Shown here: positions 54,484 to 63,466 of the stretch, piece after piece
Position numbering within the stretch: the first letter of the stretch is position 1
Layout of the letters: every line of letters begins with the position of its first letter
DNA from: Bosea vestrisii
Lineage (GTDB): Bacteria > Pseudomonadota > Alphaproteobacteria > Rhizobiales > Beijerinckiaceae
Direction of reading: 5' to 3'
Assembly: GCF_030144325.1 (NCBI RefSeq)
Contig: NZ_CP126307.1
Coordinates: 2,294,001 to 2,358,000, forward strand
DNA: 64,000 nucleotides
Notes under the pieces: model-generated
Database searches by the model: none
Seen by the model: only the letters and a program-made list of their open reading frames with translations
What the model was told of the DNA's origin: nothing
Translations under genes and position numbers: made by a program

Positions 54484-55626
54484 TCAGCTGAGCCGGTCGG
54501 CGACATCAGCGATCATCGCCATCGCTCCGGCGAGCTCGGCGTCGGTGATGTACTCTTCCGGCTTGTGGGCGCGGTCGACATCGCCGGGGCCGCAGACGAT
54601 CGCGGCGATGCCGGCGCGCTGGAACCGGCCGGCCTCGGTGCCATAGCTGACGGCGGCCTGGCGCGCCTGGCCAGAAGCAGCCTCGGTGAAGGCGACCAGC
54701 GGATCGGTCTCGTCGAGGGCGAGCGGCGGGTAGTCGCTCATGGTCTCGAAGCTGAACGCGACCTTGTGCCCGGTCGCGGCAGCCTCGCGCGCGATCCGCT
54801 CGGCGACACCGGGCAGGAAGCCGAGCAGCGCGGCGGGCTCCTGCCCGGCGATGGCGCGGGCCTCGACCTCGAACACGCATTGCGCCGGCACGATGTTGAT
54901 GCCGGTGCCGCCCTTGATCACGCCGACCTGGATCGTCGAATAGGGCGGCGCAAAAGCTTCGGCGAAAGGCCCCTGCCGGGCATGGCGCAGCGCCTCTTCA
55001 TGGATCGCGGCAATGAGGCCGGCGGCATAGTGGATCGCGTTGTCGCCGAGATCGGTGCGCGAGGAATGGCCTGCCTTGCCATCGACCGTGACGCGCTGGG
55101 CGATCTTGCCCTTATGGGCCAGCACCGGCCGCAAACCGCTCGGCTCACCGACGATGCAGCCGATCACCGGCGGACATAGCTCCGGCAGGCGCGCGATCAG
55201 ATGGCGCACGCCGACGCAGCCGACCTCCTCGTCATAGGACAGCGCGATATGCACCGGCCGCGCCAGCTTCTTGCCGATGAGGTCGGGAACGCTCGCCAGC
55301 ATGCAGGCGACGAAGCCTTTCATGTCGACCGCGCCGCGCCCGATCAGGCGCTCGCCGTCGCGCCGCAGCTTGAAGGGATCGCCGACCCAGCCTTCCGGCG
55401 CCGCCGGAACCACATCGAGATGGGCCGAGAGGATGACGCCGCCTTCGACCTTCGGCCCGATCGTCGCGAACAGGTTGGCGCGGTCACCCTCCGGCCCCGG
55501 CACGATCACGCTGTCGACGTCATGGCCGGCGAGATAGGCCCGGACATGCTCGATGATCGCCCCGTTCGGGGTGCGGCAGACGGAGGGAAAGCCGACGAGA
55601 TCGGCGAGAACAGTTTCGACGGTCAT
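54484..55626 (-). CDS. M20 family metallopeptidase, acetylornithine deacetylase (ArgE)-like
   Basis: 380 residues from the ATG at 55626. The di-zinc site pattern is visible: HLDVVP (first His with Asp two residues on), GRGAVDMKG (bridging Asp), SYDEEVGC (Glu pair), and the late HKPEEY. The dimerisation domain contains KAGHSSRTDLGDNAIHYAAG. The whole resembles ArgE/acetylornithine deacetylase and N-acyl-amino-acid amidohydrolases. In this context it more likely deacylates an imported N-acyl amino acid or opens a hydantoinase product than makes arginine, but that is inference. Confidence 0.92.
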   Translation of the reverse strand: MTVETVLADLVGFPSVCRTPNGAIIEHVRAYLAGHDVDSVIVPGPEGDRANLFATIGPKVEGGVILSAHLDVVPAAPEGWVGDPFKLRRDGERLIGRGAVDMKGFVACMLASVPDLIGKKLARPVHIALSYDEEVGCVGVRHLIARLPELCPPVIGCIVGEPSGLRPVLAHKGKIAQRVTVDGKAGHSSRTDLGDNAIHYAAGLIAAIHEEALRHARQGPFAEAFAPPYSTIQVGVIKGGTGINIVPAQCVFEVEARAIAGQEPAALLGFLPGVAERIAREAAATGHKVAFSFETMSDYPPLALDETDPLVAFTEAASGQARQAAVSYGTEAGRFQRAGIAAIVCGPGDVDRAHKPEEYITDAELAGAMAMIADVADRLS

Positions 55627-55839
55627 GGGGATTCGCTTGAGGGTTGGTTCAGCCGAACTTCGGCGAGGCGGACTGGCCTGTCCATCCTGCTCCGGCGGCC
55701 GCAGCAATCCATGCCGAAGCAAGCCGGTTCATCGGCAGAATATTCGGTCGCGCCGATCGGATTCCGCCTCCCTCCCCGCGCTCTCACTCTAGCCTCTTCC
55801 CAACGGCAGAGAGCCGTCGCAACGATCGAGAGCGAGACG

Positions 55840-56508
55840 ATGAGCAGCTTCCGGCCGAAATTCATCACCTTCGACTGCTACGGCACGCTGATCTATTTCG
55901 AGATGGCTCCGGCCGCCCGGCGCGCCTATGCCAGCCGGCTTTCGCCCGAGCAGATGGACGCCTTCTGCGACGCCTTCTCAAGCTATCGCCTCGACGAGGT
56001 CCTCGGCGCCTGGAAGCCCTATCAGGACGTCGTCAGCAATGCGGTGGAGCGGAGCTGCAAGCTGCTCGGCATCGCCTATGATCCGGCCGATGCCCAGGCC
56101 ATCATCGACGAGATCCCGAGCTGGGGCCCGCATCCCGACGTGCCGGCAGGTCTTGCCAAGGTCGCCAAGGAAATTCCGCTCGTCATCCTCTCCAACTCGA
56201 TGACGAGTCTGATCCCGCATTCGGTCGCCAGGCTCGGCGCGCCCTTCCACGCCGCCTACACCGCGCAGGAAGCCCAGGCCTACAAGCCCCGCATGCGCGC
56301 CTTCGAGTACATGTTCGACATGCTCGGCTGCGGGCCGCAGGATGTGATGCACTGCTCGTCGAGCTTCCGCTACGACCAGATGACCGCCTATGACATGAAG
56401 ATCGCCCGCCGCGTCTTCGTCAATCGCGGCCACGAGCCGTCCAACCCCTACTACAGCACGCACGAGATCAAGGACATTGGCGGCCTGCCGGGCCTGGTCG
56501 GGCTCTGA
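55840..56508 (+). CDS. HAD-superfamily hydrolase, L-2-haloacid dehalogenase-like
   Basis: 222 residues from the ATG at 55840. Motif I is FITFDCYGTLI with the nucleophilic Asp at residue 12. Motif II is VILSNSM. A lysine follows in QAYKPRM, and motif III lies around HCSSSFRYDQMTAYDM. This matches type II 2-haloacid dehalogenases, but many such relatives are phosphatases or act on unknown substrates. The aldehyde dehydrogenase gene starts 2 bases after its stop. A second protein of the same family occurs at 60295, also beside a flavin oxidase, which suggests a shared pathway role. Confidence 0.87.
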   Translation: MSSFRPKFITFDCYGTLIYFEMAPAARRAYASRLSPEQMDAFCDAFSSYRLDEVLGAWKPYQDVVSNAVERSCKLLGIAYDPADAQAIIDEIPSWGPHPDVPAGLAKVAKEIPLVILSNSMTSLIPHSVARLGAPFHAAYTAQEAQAYKPRMRAFEYMFDMLGCGPQDVMHCSSSFRYDQMTAYDMKIARRVFVNRGHEPSNPYYSTHEIKDIGGLPGLVGL

Positions 56509-56510
56509 TC

Positions 56511-57980
56511 ATGCCGGGTGATTTCGACCCGGCCGCGATACACGTCACGACAGGGCACTTCATCGCCGGCGAGGCGATCGGCGGCGGCGAGACGATGACG
56601 GTCGCTCGCCCATCCGATCTCGTCGACTATGCCGAGATCCCGATAGCCGACGCCGCCATGGTCGACCGGGCCGTCGGCAGCGCCCATGCAGCAGTCGCGG
56701 CCAGCGGCTGGGCGACGAGACCGCCCCGCGAGCGCGCCCGCATCTTGAGGCGCTGGGCCGAGCTCATCGAAGCCAATGCCGAAGAACTCGGCCGGATCGA
56801 AGCCGTCGGATCGACGCGGCCGATCTCGCAGGCCGTGACCGGCGACGTCGCAGCCACGGCCGACGGCATCCGCTTCTTCGCCGAATGGGCCGACAAGCTC
56901 GGGGGCGAGGTCGCGGCGACGCACAGCGACAATCTCGGCCTGATCGTCTCCGAGCCTTATGGCGTCGTCGGCGCGATCGCGCCCTGGAACGTGCCGCTCA
57001 GCACCGCGTCATGGAAGCTCGGCCCGGCGCTCGCGGCAGGCAATGCCGTCGTGCTGAAGCCGTCGGAACTGACGCCCTTTTCTGCCGTCAGACTGGCGCA
57101 GCTCGCGATCGAAGCGGGCATGCCGGCCGGCATCTTCAATATCGTCCAGGGTACCGGCGTCACAGGCGATGCCCTGGCGCGCCATCCGGGTATCGGCAAA
57201 ATCTCGTTCACCGGATCGACCCGGACCGGCGCGGCGATCATGAAGGCGGCGGCCGAAAGCGGCATCAAGCCGGTGACGCTCGAGCTCGGCGGAAAGAGCC
57301 CGCAGCTCGTCTTTGCCGATGCCGATCTGGAGAAGGCGGCAAGCTGCATTGCCGGTTCGATCCTGGCCAATTCCGGCCAGGGTTGCGTCGCCGGCTCACG
57401 GGTGATCGTGCAGCGCCCGATCGCGGAGGCCCTGATCGACCTGCTGAAGGTCAAGCTCCCCCGGATCACGCCGGGGCATACCTGGAAGGCTGCGACCGAT
57501 TTCGGCCCGATCGTGTCCGAGGCGCAGGCCCGCCGCATCGACCGCATCGTTACCGCCAGCCGGGAGCAAGGCGGCGAGGTGCTGCTCGGCGGCGGCCTGA
57601 TGGCCGGCTATGGCGGCGCCTACTACCAGCCGACGATCGTCGCCAACGTGACCGGCGACAATGCGGCGGTGCGCGAGGAGGTCTTCGGACCGGTCCTCAC
57701 CATCCAGACCTTCGCCGACGAGGACGAGGGCTTCGCCCTCGCCGACCATCCCGAATACGGCCTCGCCGCTGGCGTCTACACCCGCGATCTCGGCCGCGGC
57801 CTGCGTGCCGTGCGCCGGTTGCAGGCCGGCACCGTCTGGGTCAACCGCTACAGCCGCACGCTCGACTTCATCCTGCCGACCGGCGGCTACAAGAGTTCCG
57901 GCATCGGCAAGGATCTCGGCCGGCAGGCGGTCGAGCAGAACCTGCGGCACAAGACGGTGCTGATCGACATAGCAAGCTGA
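56511..57980 (+). CDS. NAD(P)-dependent aldehyde dehydrogenase
   Basis: 489 residues, normal for the family. Visible are the substrate/cofactor motif GAIAPWNVPLSTASWKLGPAL, the NAD-binding FTGSTRTG, the catalytic Glu (ELGGKSP, E258) and the catalytic Cys (NSGQGCVAGSR, C292). It is coupled to the HAD-like gene 2 bases upstream. Flavin oxidases nearby release aldehydes from amines, which this enzyme could oxidise to acids. It ends convergent with a LysR gene. Confidence 0.94.
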   Translation: MPGDFDPAAIHVTTGHFIAGEAIGGGETMTVARPSDLVDYAEIPIADAAMVDRAVGSAHAAVAASGWATRPPRERARILRRWAELIEANAEELGRIEAVGSTRPISQAVTGDVAATADGIRFFAEWADKLGGEVAATHSDNLGLIVSEPYGVVGAIAPWNVPLSTASWKLGPALAAGNAVVLKPSELTPFSAVRLAQLAIEAGMPAGIFNIVQGTGVTGDALARHPGIGKISFTGSTRTGAAIMKAAAESGIKPVTLELGGKSPQLVFADADLEKAASCIAGSILANSGQGCVAGSRVIVQRPIAEALIDLLKVKLPRITPGHTWKAATDFGPIVSEAQARRIDRIVTASREQGGEVLLGGGLMAGYGGAYYQPTIVANVTGDNAAVREEVFGPVLTIQTFADEDEGFALADHPEYGLAAGVYTRDLGRGLRAVRRLQAGTVWVNRYSRTLDFILPTGGYKSSGIGKDLGRQAVEQNLRHKTVLIDIAS

Positions 57981-57998
57981 CGGCGCCGCGCAGCGTCG

Positions 57999-58952
57999 TC
58001 AGCCATAGCAGGCCTGCCTCAGACCGAGGCCGGGGTGGAGCGCGTCGATCGCCTCGATCTCGGCCTTCAGCTCCGCCCCGATCCAGTCCCGGATCTCGCG
58101 GACGACCGGGCTCGGCGGGCGGTTGCGCGGCGTCAGCAGCACGCAGTTGCGCTCGCCGCGCGTCAGCCGGTCGCTGGCCGGCACCAGCGCGCCAGACCTC
58201 AGCGCATGCGAGACGACCGTGATCCAGCCGAAGGCGACACCCTGGCCGAGCAGCGCGGCCTGCACCACAACGGCATAGTCCGAGAAGCTCAGCGTCTTGA
58301 CCGGCCCGGACCGGCCGGTGGCGAAGGGCGGATAGCGCTCGGCCCAGTCGAGCGCGGAATCGGTCAGGTTGATGATCGTGTTGCCCTCGCCCGTCACCTC
58401 GGCTTCGGGCTCGGCCTGCCGGTAGCCGGGGCTGCAGATCGGCAGCATGACCTCGCGCACCACCATCGCCTCGGCTGGCACCGCTTCGTCGCCATCGAGG
58501 AAGCGCATGCCGAGATCGACATTGTCGACCGGGCCGCGCAGCGAGCCGGCGATCATCTGGAAGCGCAGGTCGACCGAGGGAAACCGGCGCTGGAAATGAT
58601 CCATGCGCGGCATCAGCCAATGCGTGGTGAAGGCGGAGGAGACCGAGATCGTCACCGTCTCCTTGCCGCCGCGCAGCTGCTCGACCTCGCGCAGGCCCGC
58701 TTCGATGCTGCGGAAGCCATCGGCGACGCGGCGATAGAGCACTTCGCCCTCCGGCGTCAGGATCGCGCCCCTCCCGCCGCGCTCGAACAGGCGCAGGCCG
58801 AGATGGCTCTCGAAGCGCGACAGCATGCGGCTGACCGCCGGCTGTGTAACGTTCAGCTCCTCGGCTGCGCGGGTGAAACTGCCACTGCGCGCCGCCGCCT
58901 CGAAGACGAAGAGCGCATTGCTCGACGAGACCATGCGGCGCAGCTCTGACAT
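57999..58952 (-). CDS. LysR-type transcriptional regulator (GcvA-like)
   Basis: 317 residues. The helix-turn-helix is ALFVFEAAARSGSFTRAAEELNVTQPAVSRML. The effector domain follows at about residue 95 (VTISVSSAFTTHWLMPRMDHFQRRFP, a GcvA-like block). It is divergent from the PotA-type ATPase operon across 230 bases and convergent with the aldehyde dehydrogenase. It probably activates the transport/oxidase operon that begins at 59183. Confidence 0.92.
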   Translation of the reverse strand: MSELRRMVSSSNALFVFEAAARSGSFTRAAEELNVTQPAVSRMLSRFESHLGLRLFERGGRGAILTPEGEVLYRRVADGFRSIEAGLREVEQLRGGKETVTISVSSAFTTHWLMPRMDHFQRRFPSVDLRFQMIAGSLRGPVDNVDLGMRFLDGDEAVPAEAMVVREVMLPICSPGYRQAEPEAEVTGEGNTIINLTDSALDWAERYPPFATGRSGPVKTLSFSDYAVVVQAALLGQGVAFGWITVVSHALRSGALVPASDRLTRGERNCVLLTPRNRPPSPVVREIRDWIGAELKAEIEAIDALHPGLGLRQACYG

Positions 58953-59182
58953 TACACCAGGTTATGTTTTCCCTGATTATTTGGCAATTGCGACAAGGAG
59001 CTGAAATCCCGTTTCATGAGCTGATCGAATGCAGCTTGCGGTGACGGCCCGGCAGAGGCTCGCACCGTCGAACAGCACCAGCGCCGGCATGGATCGCCAT
59101 AAGATCACCTTATGGCCCGTCCCGAAAACGGTCTTTGCCTACGCAGTGCCGCGATGTCGCTGTATCCGGACGGGAGAGTGCC

Positions 59183-60268
59183 ATGGCCAACATAGGCGGC
59201 GAACGCGTCGAGATCAGATCCGCGAGCAAGCATTACGGCTCGGTGCGCGCGCTCGACGACGTCTCGCTCGACATCGCCCCGCAGGAATTCGTCTCGCTGC
59301 TCGGCCCGTCCGGCTCGGGCAAGACCACCCTGCTCGGCATCCTCGGCGGCTTCATCCAGCCTTCCGGCGGCTCGGTCCATCTCGGCGGGCGCGACGTCAC
59401 CTATACCCCGCCGCACAAGCGCGACATCGGCATCGTCTTCCAGAACTACGCGCTCTTCCCGCATATGAGCGTCGGCGAGAACGTCGCCTTCCCCCTGCGG
59501 GCCCGGCGCCTGCCCAAATCGACCTATGCCGAGAAGGTCCGCGGTGCGCTCGCCATGGTCGACCTCGCCGGCTACGAGGAACGCGGCATCGGCCAGCTCT
59601 CCGGTGGCCAGCGCCAGCGCGTCGCGCTCGCCCGCGCCATGATCTTCGAGCCGCGCCTGATCCTGATGGACGAGCCGCTCTCGGCGCTCGACAAGCAACT
59701 ACGCGAAAATATGCAAATCGAGCTGCGCCAGCTCCACAAGCGGCTGGGCGCGACGATCATCTACGTCACCCACGACCAGCGCGAGGCGCTGACGATGAGC
59801 GACCGGGTCGCCATCCTGAAGGATGGCAAGCTGGTCCAGATCGACCGGCCCGAGCGCCTGCACGACCACCCGGCCAACGCCTTCGTCGCCAGCTTCATCG
59901 GCGAGGCGACGTTGCTTCCGGTCGAGCGCGTGGGGTCGGACAGCGTCTCCCTCGCCGGGACGGTGCTGAAGAGCGCCCGCCCGATCGCGCCTAATGGCGA
60001 ACTCGTGCTCGCGATCCAGACCGAGAAGCTGCTGGTCGAGGACGGTTCCGGCAGCCCGGAGCGCAACCGGCTCGAAGCCCGCGTCACCGATGTCGTCTTC
60101 CAGGGCGAGAGCCTGCGCGTCTTCCTCACCCTCGACGACGGCACGCTCTTGAGCCTGCGCCAGCCCAGCCACTACGAAGCCGCCCGCCGCATCCCGCCGG
60201 TCGGCGAGCGCCTCGCCCTCAGCCTCCACCCGCAGGACACGATCATCGTGCCGAAAGCCGGCGCCTGA
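59183..60268 (+). CDS. ABC transporter ATP-binding protein, PotA type
   Basis: 361 residues from the ATG at 59183 behind GGGAG. Walker A GPSGSGKTT, Q-loop FQNYALFPHMSV, signature LSGGQRQRVALARA, Walker B LILMDEPLSALD and switch VTHDQREAL are all present. From about residue 240 follows the TOBE domain typical of spermidine/putrescine-type ATPases. It is the first gene of an operon continuing with a HAD-like protein, a flavin oxidase, a PotD-like binding protein and a permease, so it powers import of a polyamine-like or amino-acid-derived compound. Confidence 0.93.
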   Translation: MANIGGERVEIRSASKHYGSVRALDDVSLDIAPQEFVSLLGPSGSGKTTLLGILGGFIQPSGGSVHLGGRDVTYTPPHKRDIGIVFQNYALFPHMSVGENVAFPLRARRLPKSTYAEKVRGALAMVDLAGYEERGIGQLSGGQRQRVALARAMIFEPRLILMDEPLSALDKQLRENMQIELRQLHKRLGATIIYVTHDQREALTMSDRVAILKDGKLVQIDRPERLHDHPANAFVASFIGEATLLPVERVGSDSVSLAGTVLKSARPIAPNGELVLAIQTEKLLVEDGSGSPERNRLEARVTDVVFQGESLRVFLTLDDGTLLSLRQPSHYEAARRIPPVGERLALSLHPQDTIIVPKAGA

Positions 60269-60294
60269 CCCCTCCCGAGCAGAGATACCAAACC

Positions 60295-60999
60295 ATGGCC
60301 CTCAGCGATTTCAAGGTTCTCACATTCGACGTCGTCGGCACGCTGATCGACTTCGAGGCCGGCGTCCTCGGCGCGGTCCGGCGCCTCGGCGGCCCGGCGG
60401 CCGCCAGGCTCAGCGACGACGAGATCTTCGCGCCCTACCTCAAGGGCCGCGAGCTGCATTACGAGCGCTCCAGCGAGGTGATGAAGCTGGTCTACATCCA
60501 CCTCGCCAAGGAGCTCGGCCTACCGCATGACGATGCCACGGCCGACGCCTTCCAGCTCGCCATCCTGCGCCATCCCGCCTTCCCGGATTCGGCAGAGGCT
60601 CTGACGCGGCTGCGCAAGCACTACCGGCTGGTGGCGATGACCAATGCCGATCGGCCGAGCTTCACCTGCTACTCGCACACGCTCGGCAATCCGTTCCACG
60701 ACAGCATCACCGCTGACGAGGCGATCCACCCCAAGCCCGATCCGCTCTACTTCGCCTATAATCGCGGCCGGCAATCGGCCTTCGGCTACAAGCAGGAGGA
60801 GATCCTCCACGTCGCGCAGAGCCAGTATCACGATATCCGCGTCGCCAAGTCGCTCGGCTATGCCACCTGCTGGATCGAGCGGCGTCAGGGGCAGAAGGGC
60901 TTCGGCGGCACGCCGGCGGTGCCCGAGATCACCAAGCCCGATTATCACTTCACGACGCTGAAGGCGCTTGCCGATGCGGTCGAGGCGGAACGGGCCTGA
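60295..60999 (+). CDS. HAD-superfamily hydrolase, haloacid dehalogenase-like (second)
   Basis: 234 residues. Motif I is LTFDVVGTLIDFEAG with the nucleophile Asp at residue 12. Motif II is VAMTNADRPSF. The lysine is in HPKPDPLYF, and motif III lies near VAQSQYHDIRVAK. It resembles type II dehalogenases, but the Asp-Val-Val-Gly-Thr motif differs from the usual DAYGT and the function may well be different. It sits between the PotA-type ATPase and the flavin oxidase, mirroring the other HAD gene beside aldehyde dehydrogenase at 55.8 kb. Confidence 0.85.
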   Translation: MALSDFKVLTFDVVGTLIDFEAGVLGAVRRLGGPAAARLSDDEIFAPYLKGRELHYERSSEVMKLVYIHLAKELGLPHDDATADAFQLAILRHPAFPDSAEALTRLRKHYRLVAMTNADRPSFTCYSHTLGNPFHDSITADEAIHPKPDPLYFAYNRGRQSAFGYKQEEILHVAQSQYHDIRVAKSLGYATCWIERRQGQKGFGGTPAVPEITKPDYHFTTLKALADAVEAERA

Positions 61000-61003
61000 T
61001 CCC

Positions 61004-62320
61004 GTGACGGCCGCGCCGACATCCTGGCAGGCCCTCGACGCCGCGCCCTCGCTCTGGCGGGCGACGGCATCGCCGCTACCCGCTTTGTCGCCGCTCGCCG
61101 GCGATGCGCAGGCGGATGTCGTGATCATCGGTGCCGGCTATACCGGGCTCTCGGCTGCCCACCATCTCGCAGCCAGCGGCCTTGCGCCACTGGTGCTCGA
61201 GGCGAACGAGCCCGGCTGGGGCGCGAGCGGGCGCAATGGCGGCGTCATCACCGCCAAATTCCGCCTGTCCTTCCCGGCGATCGCCGCCGGCCATGGCCGG
61301 GGCATGGCGAAACGCATGTACGATATCGCCCATGAGGCGACCGATATCGTCGCCGAGCTGGTCGACACCCACGGCATCCGGGATGCCGGATTGACCCGCG
61401 CCGGCCAGATCAAGGCCGCGCACAACCATGAGACGCTGGCCTATGCGGTGAAGGAAGCGCAGTGGCTTCGCACCGAATTCGGCGACACCACGATGACCGT
61501 GCTCGATGCCGGGCAGGTGCGCGAGGAGACGGGCTCCGCCGGCTTCGTCGGAGGCGTGCTCAATGCCGGCTCGGGCGGCATCCACCCGCTCAACTATCTG
61601 CGCGGCCTCGCCCGCGGCCTGACCGCACAAGGCATCCCCGTCCATAGCCAGACGCCGGCACTCAGCCTCAAACGCGAGCGCGACGGCGTGCTGGTCGAGA
61701 CGCCACGCGGCACCGTGCGCGCGAAGCAGGCGATCATCGCCACCAACAGCTATTCGGATCTCACGCCCGCGACCCGCGAGTACCAGCGCACCCTGATCCC
61801 GTTCCGCAGCGCCATCATCGCGACCGAAAAGCTCTCGCCAAATCTCGCTGCCAGCGTGATGCCGACGGGCCGGACCTATACCGAGACCAAGCGGATGATG
61901 CGCTGGTTCCGCATGGTCGACGACCGGATCGTCTTCGGCGGCCGTGGCGCCTTCGGCAAGACGGATTCCGCTGCCGCCTTCGCCGCCCTGCACAAGGCGA
62001 TGATCGGCATCTTCCCGCAGGTCGCCGATGTGCCGCTGGCCTTTTCCTGGTCCGGGCTGGTGGCGATGACGCTCGATTCCGTGCCGCATGTCGGCCGCGT
62101 CGACGACCGGGTCATGGTCGCCATGGGCTACAACGGCGCCGGTGTCGCCATGTCCAGCCTGATGGGGCGTTACCTTGCCGCCTTCGCGCGCGGCGAACGC
62201 CCCGATGTCGGGCTGCTCGACGTCGGCCGCATGCGGCCCGTGCCCTTCTATGCGCTTCGAGAACCGGCGGTCCGTCTGGTCGCCGGCTGGTACCAGTTTC
62301 TGGATGCGATCGGACGGTAG
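61004..62320 (+). CDS. FAD-dependent amine oxidoreductase (DAO family, PuuB-like)
   Basis: 438 residues from the GTG at 61004, 4 bases after the upstream stop. It has the long N-terminal lead of gamma-glutamylputrescine oxidase-type proteins (PTSWQALDAAPSLWRATA), a flavin motif DVVIIGAGYTGLSAAHHLA and the family block EPGWGASGRNGGVITAKF. The C-terminus has AMGYNGAGVAMSSLMGRYLA. PuuB-like enzymes oxidise the amine of glutamylated polyamines or related compounds. Co-occurrence with a PotABD-type importer supports oxidation of the imported amine. The exact substrate is open. Confidence 0.9.
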   Translation: MTAAPTSWQALDAAPSLWRATASPLPALSPLAGDAQADVVIIGAGYTGLSAAHHLAASGLAPLVLEANEPGWGASGRNGGVITAKFRLSFPAIAAGHGRGMAKRMYDIAHEATDIVAELVDTHGIRDAGLTRAGQIKAAHNHETLAYAVKEAQWLRTEFGDTTMTVLDAGQVREETGSAGFVGGVLNAGSGGIHPLNYLRGLARGLTAQGIPVHSQTPALSLKRERDGVLVETPRGTVRAKQAIIATNSYSDLTPATREYQRTLIPFRSAIIATEKLSPNLAASVMPTGRTYTETKRMMRWFRMVDDRIVFGGRGAFGKTDSAAAFAALHKAMIGIFPQVADVPLAFSWSGLVAMTLDSVPHVGRVDDRVMVAMGYNGAGVAMSSLMGRYLAAFARGERPDVGLLDVGRMRPVPFYALREPAVRLVAGWYQFLDAIGR

Positions 62321-62359
62321 GCCTCGAAGCTCCGATCCAAAACAATAGGGGAACAGGAC

Positions 62360-63415
62360 ATGGCTAAGAGCTTGAACTTCCGGACCGCCTGCGCCGCAGC
62401 GGGGTTTTCCCTCGCAATGCTCGGCTCCGCTATGGCAGCCGAGCAGATCATGTTCGTCTCGCAGGGCGGCGCCTATCAGAAGGCGCAGACCATCGCAATC
62501 CTCGACCCGAGCGCCAAGAAGCTCGGCATCACCATCAACCAGGACAGCGTGCCCGATGCCTGGCCGATCATGCGCTCGCAGGTCGCGACCGGTAAGCCGA
62601 CCTGGGACGTCGTCGACGTCGCCACCAATTTCTGCCTGCGCGGCGGCGAGCAGGGCATCGTCGAGAAGCTCGACTTCAGCAAGATCCCGAACGCCGCGGC
62701 GATGCCGGCCGAGTATCGCAGCGACTATTCGGTCGCCTACGAGTTCTATTCGAGCGTGCTCGGCTACAATCTGAAGAAATTCCCGGACGCGGCCAGCGCG
62801 CCCAAGAGCTGGGCCGATTTCTGGGACGTGAAGAAATTCCCCGGCCGCCGTTCGCTGCGCAACCACCCGCTGGCGACGCTGGAAGCGGCGCTGATGGCCG
62901 ACGGCGTCGCCGCCGACAAGCTCTACCCGCTCGATGTCGACCGCGCCTTCAAGAAGCTCGAGGAAATCAAGCCGAACATCACGGTGTGGTGGACCTCCGG
63001 CGCCCAGTCGGCGCAGCTCCTCAACGATGGCGAGGTCGACATGGTGATGGCCTGGAACGGCCGCATCAGCGCGCTCGCCAAGGAAGGCGCCAAGGTCACC
63101 TACACCTACAACCAGGGCATCCTGCAGAGTACCTCGCTCTGCGTGCTGAAGGGCGCGCCCAACCTCCCGACCGCAATCAAGTTCCTGAACGAGGCGGTCG
63201 ATCCGGTGCACCAGGCCAACCTGCCGCTGCATATCGACTACGGCCCGGCCAATCCGAAGGCCTATGACACCAAGGTCATCTCCGAGGCACGGGTCAAGGA
63301 GCTGCCGAGCGCGCCCGAGAACGCCAAGGTGCAGACCCTGATGTCCTATGCCTGGTGGACCTCGCCGGCCGGCGAGGCCGCCGAGAAGCGCTGGCTCCAG
63401 TTCATGCAGAAGTGA
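62360..63415 (+). CDS. Polyamine-type ABC transporter substrate-binding protein (PotD/family 1)
   Basis: 351 residues with a signal peptide (about residues 1-26, ending AMA-AE). The mature protein has the PotD-like pattern MFVSQGGAYQKAQTIAILDP, WDVVDVATNFCLRGG, APKSWADFWDVKKFPGRRSL and VDMVMAWNGRISALAKEG. It should deliver an amine or amino-acid derivative to the PotB-type permease that follows 51 bases later. A perfect hairpin fills that gap. Confidence 0.92.
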   Translation: MAKSLNFRTACAAAGFSLAMLGSAMAAEQIMFVSQGGAYQKAQTIAILDPSAKKLGITINQDSVPDAWPIMRSQVATGKPTWDVVDVATNFCLRGGEQGIVEKLDFSKIPNAAAMPAEYRSDYSVAYEFYSSVLGYNLKKFPDAASAPKSWADFWDVKKFPGRRSLRNHPLATLEAALMADGVAADKLYPLDVDRAFKKLEEIKPNITVWWTSGAQSAQLLNDGEVDMVMAWNGRISALAKEGAKVTYTYNQGILQSTSLCVLKGAPNLPTAIKFLNEAVDPVHQANLPLHIDYGPANPKAYDTKVISEARVKELPSAPENAKVQTLMSYAWWTSPAGEAAEKRWLQFMQK

Positions 63416-63428
63416 ACCGACGCAGGAG

Positions 63429-63451
63429 ATGCTCGGGCCAGGCCCGAGCAT
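63429..63451 (+). other. Intra-operon stem-loop (palindromic element) between PotD- and PotB-like genes
   Basis: Perfect 11-bp arms ATGCTCGGGCC and their complement around a single central A (in practice a shorter stem with a small loop). There is no T run. It has the look of a short extragenic palindrome, and its place suggests mRNA protection of the binding protein gene. Confidence 0.6.
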
Positions 63452-63466
63452 GACGAGGGCGACGAG

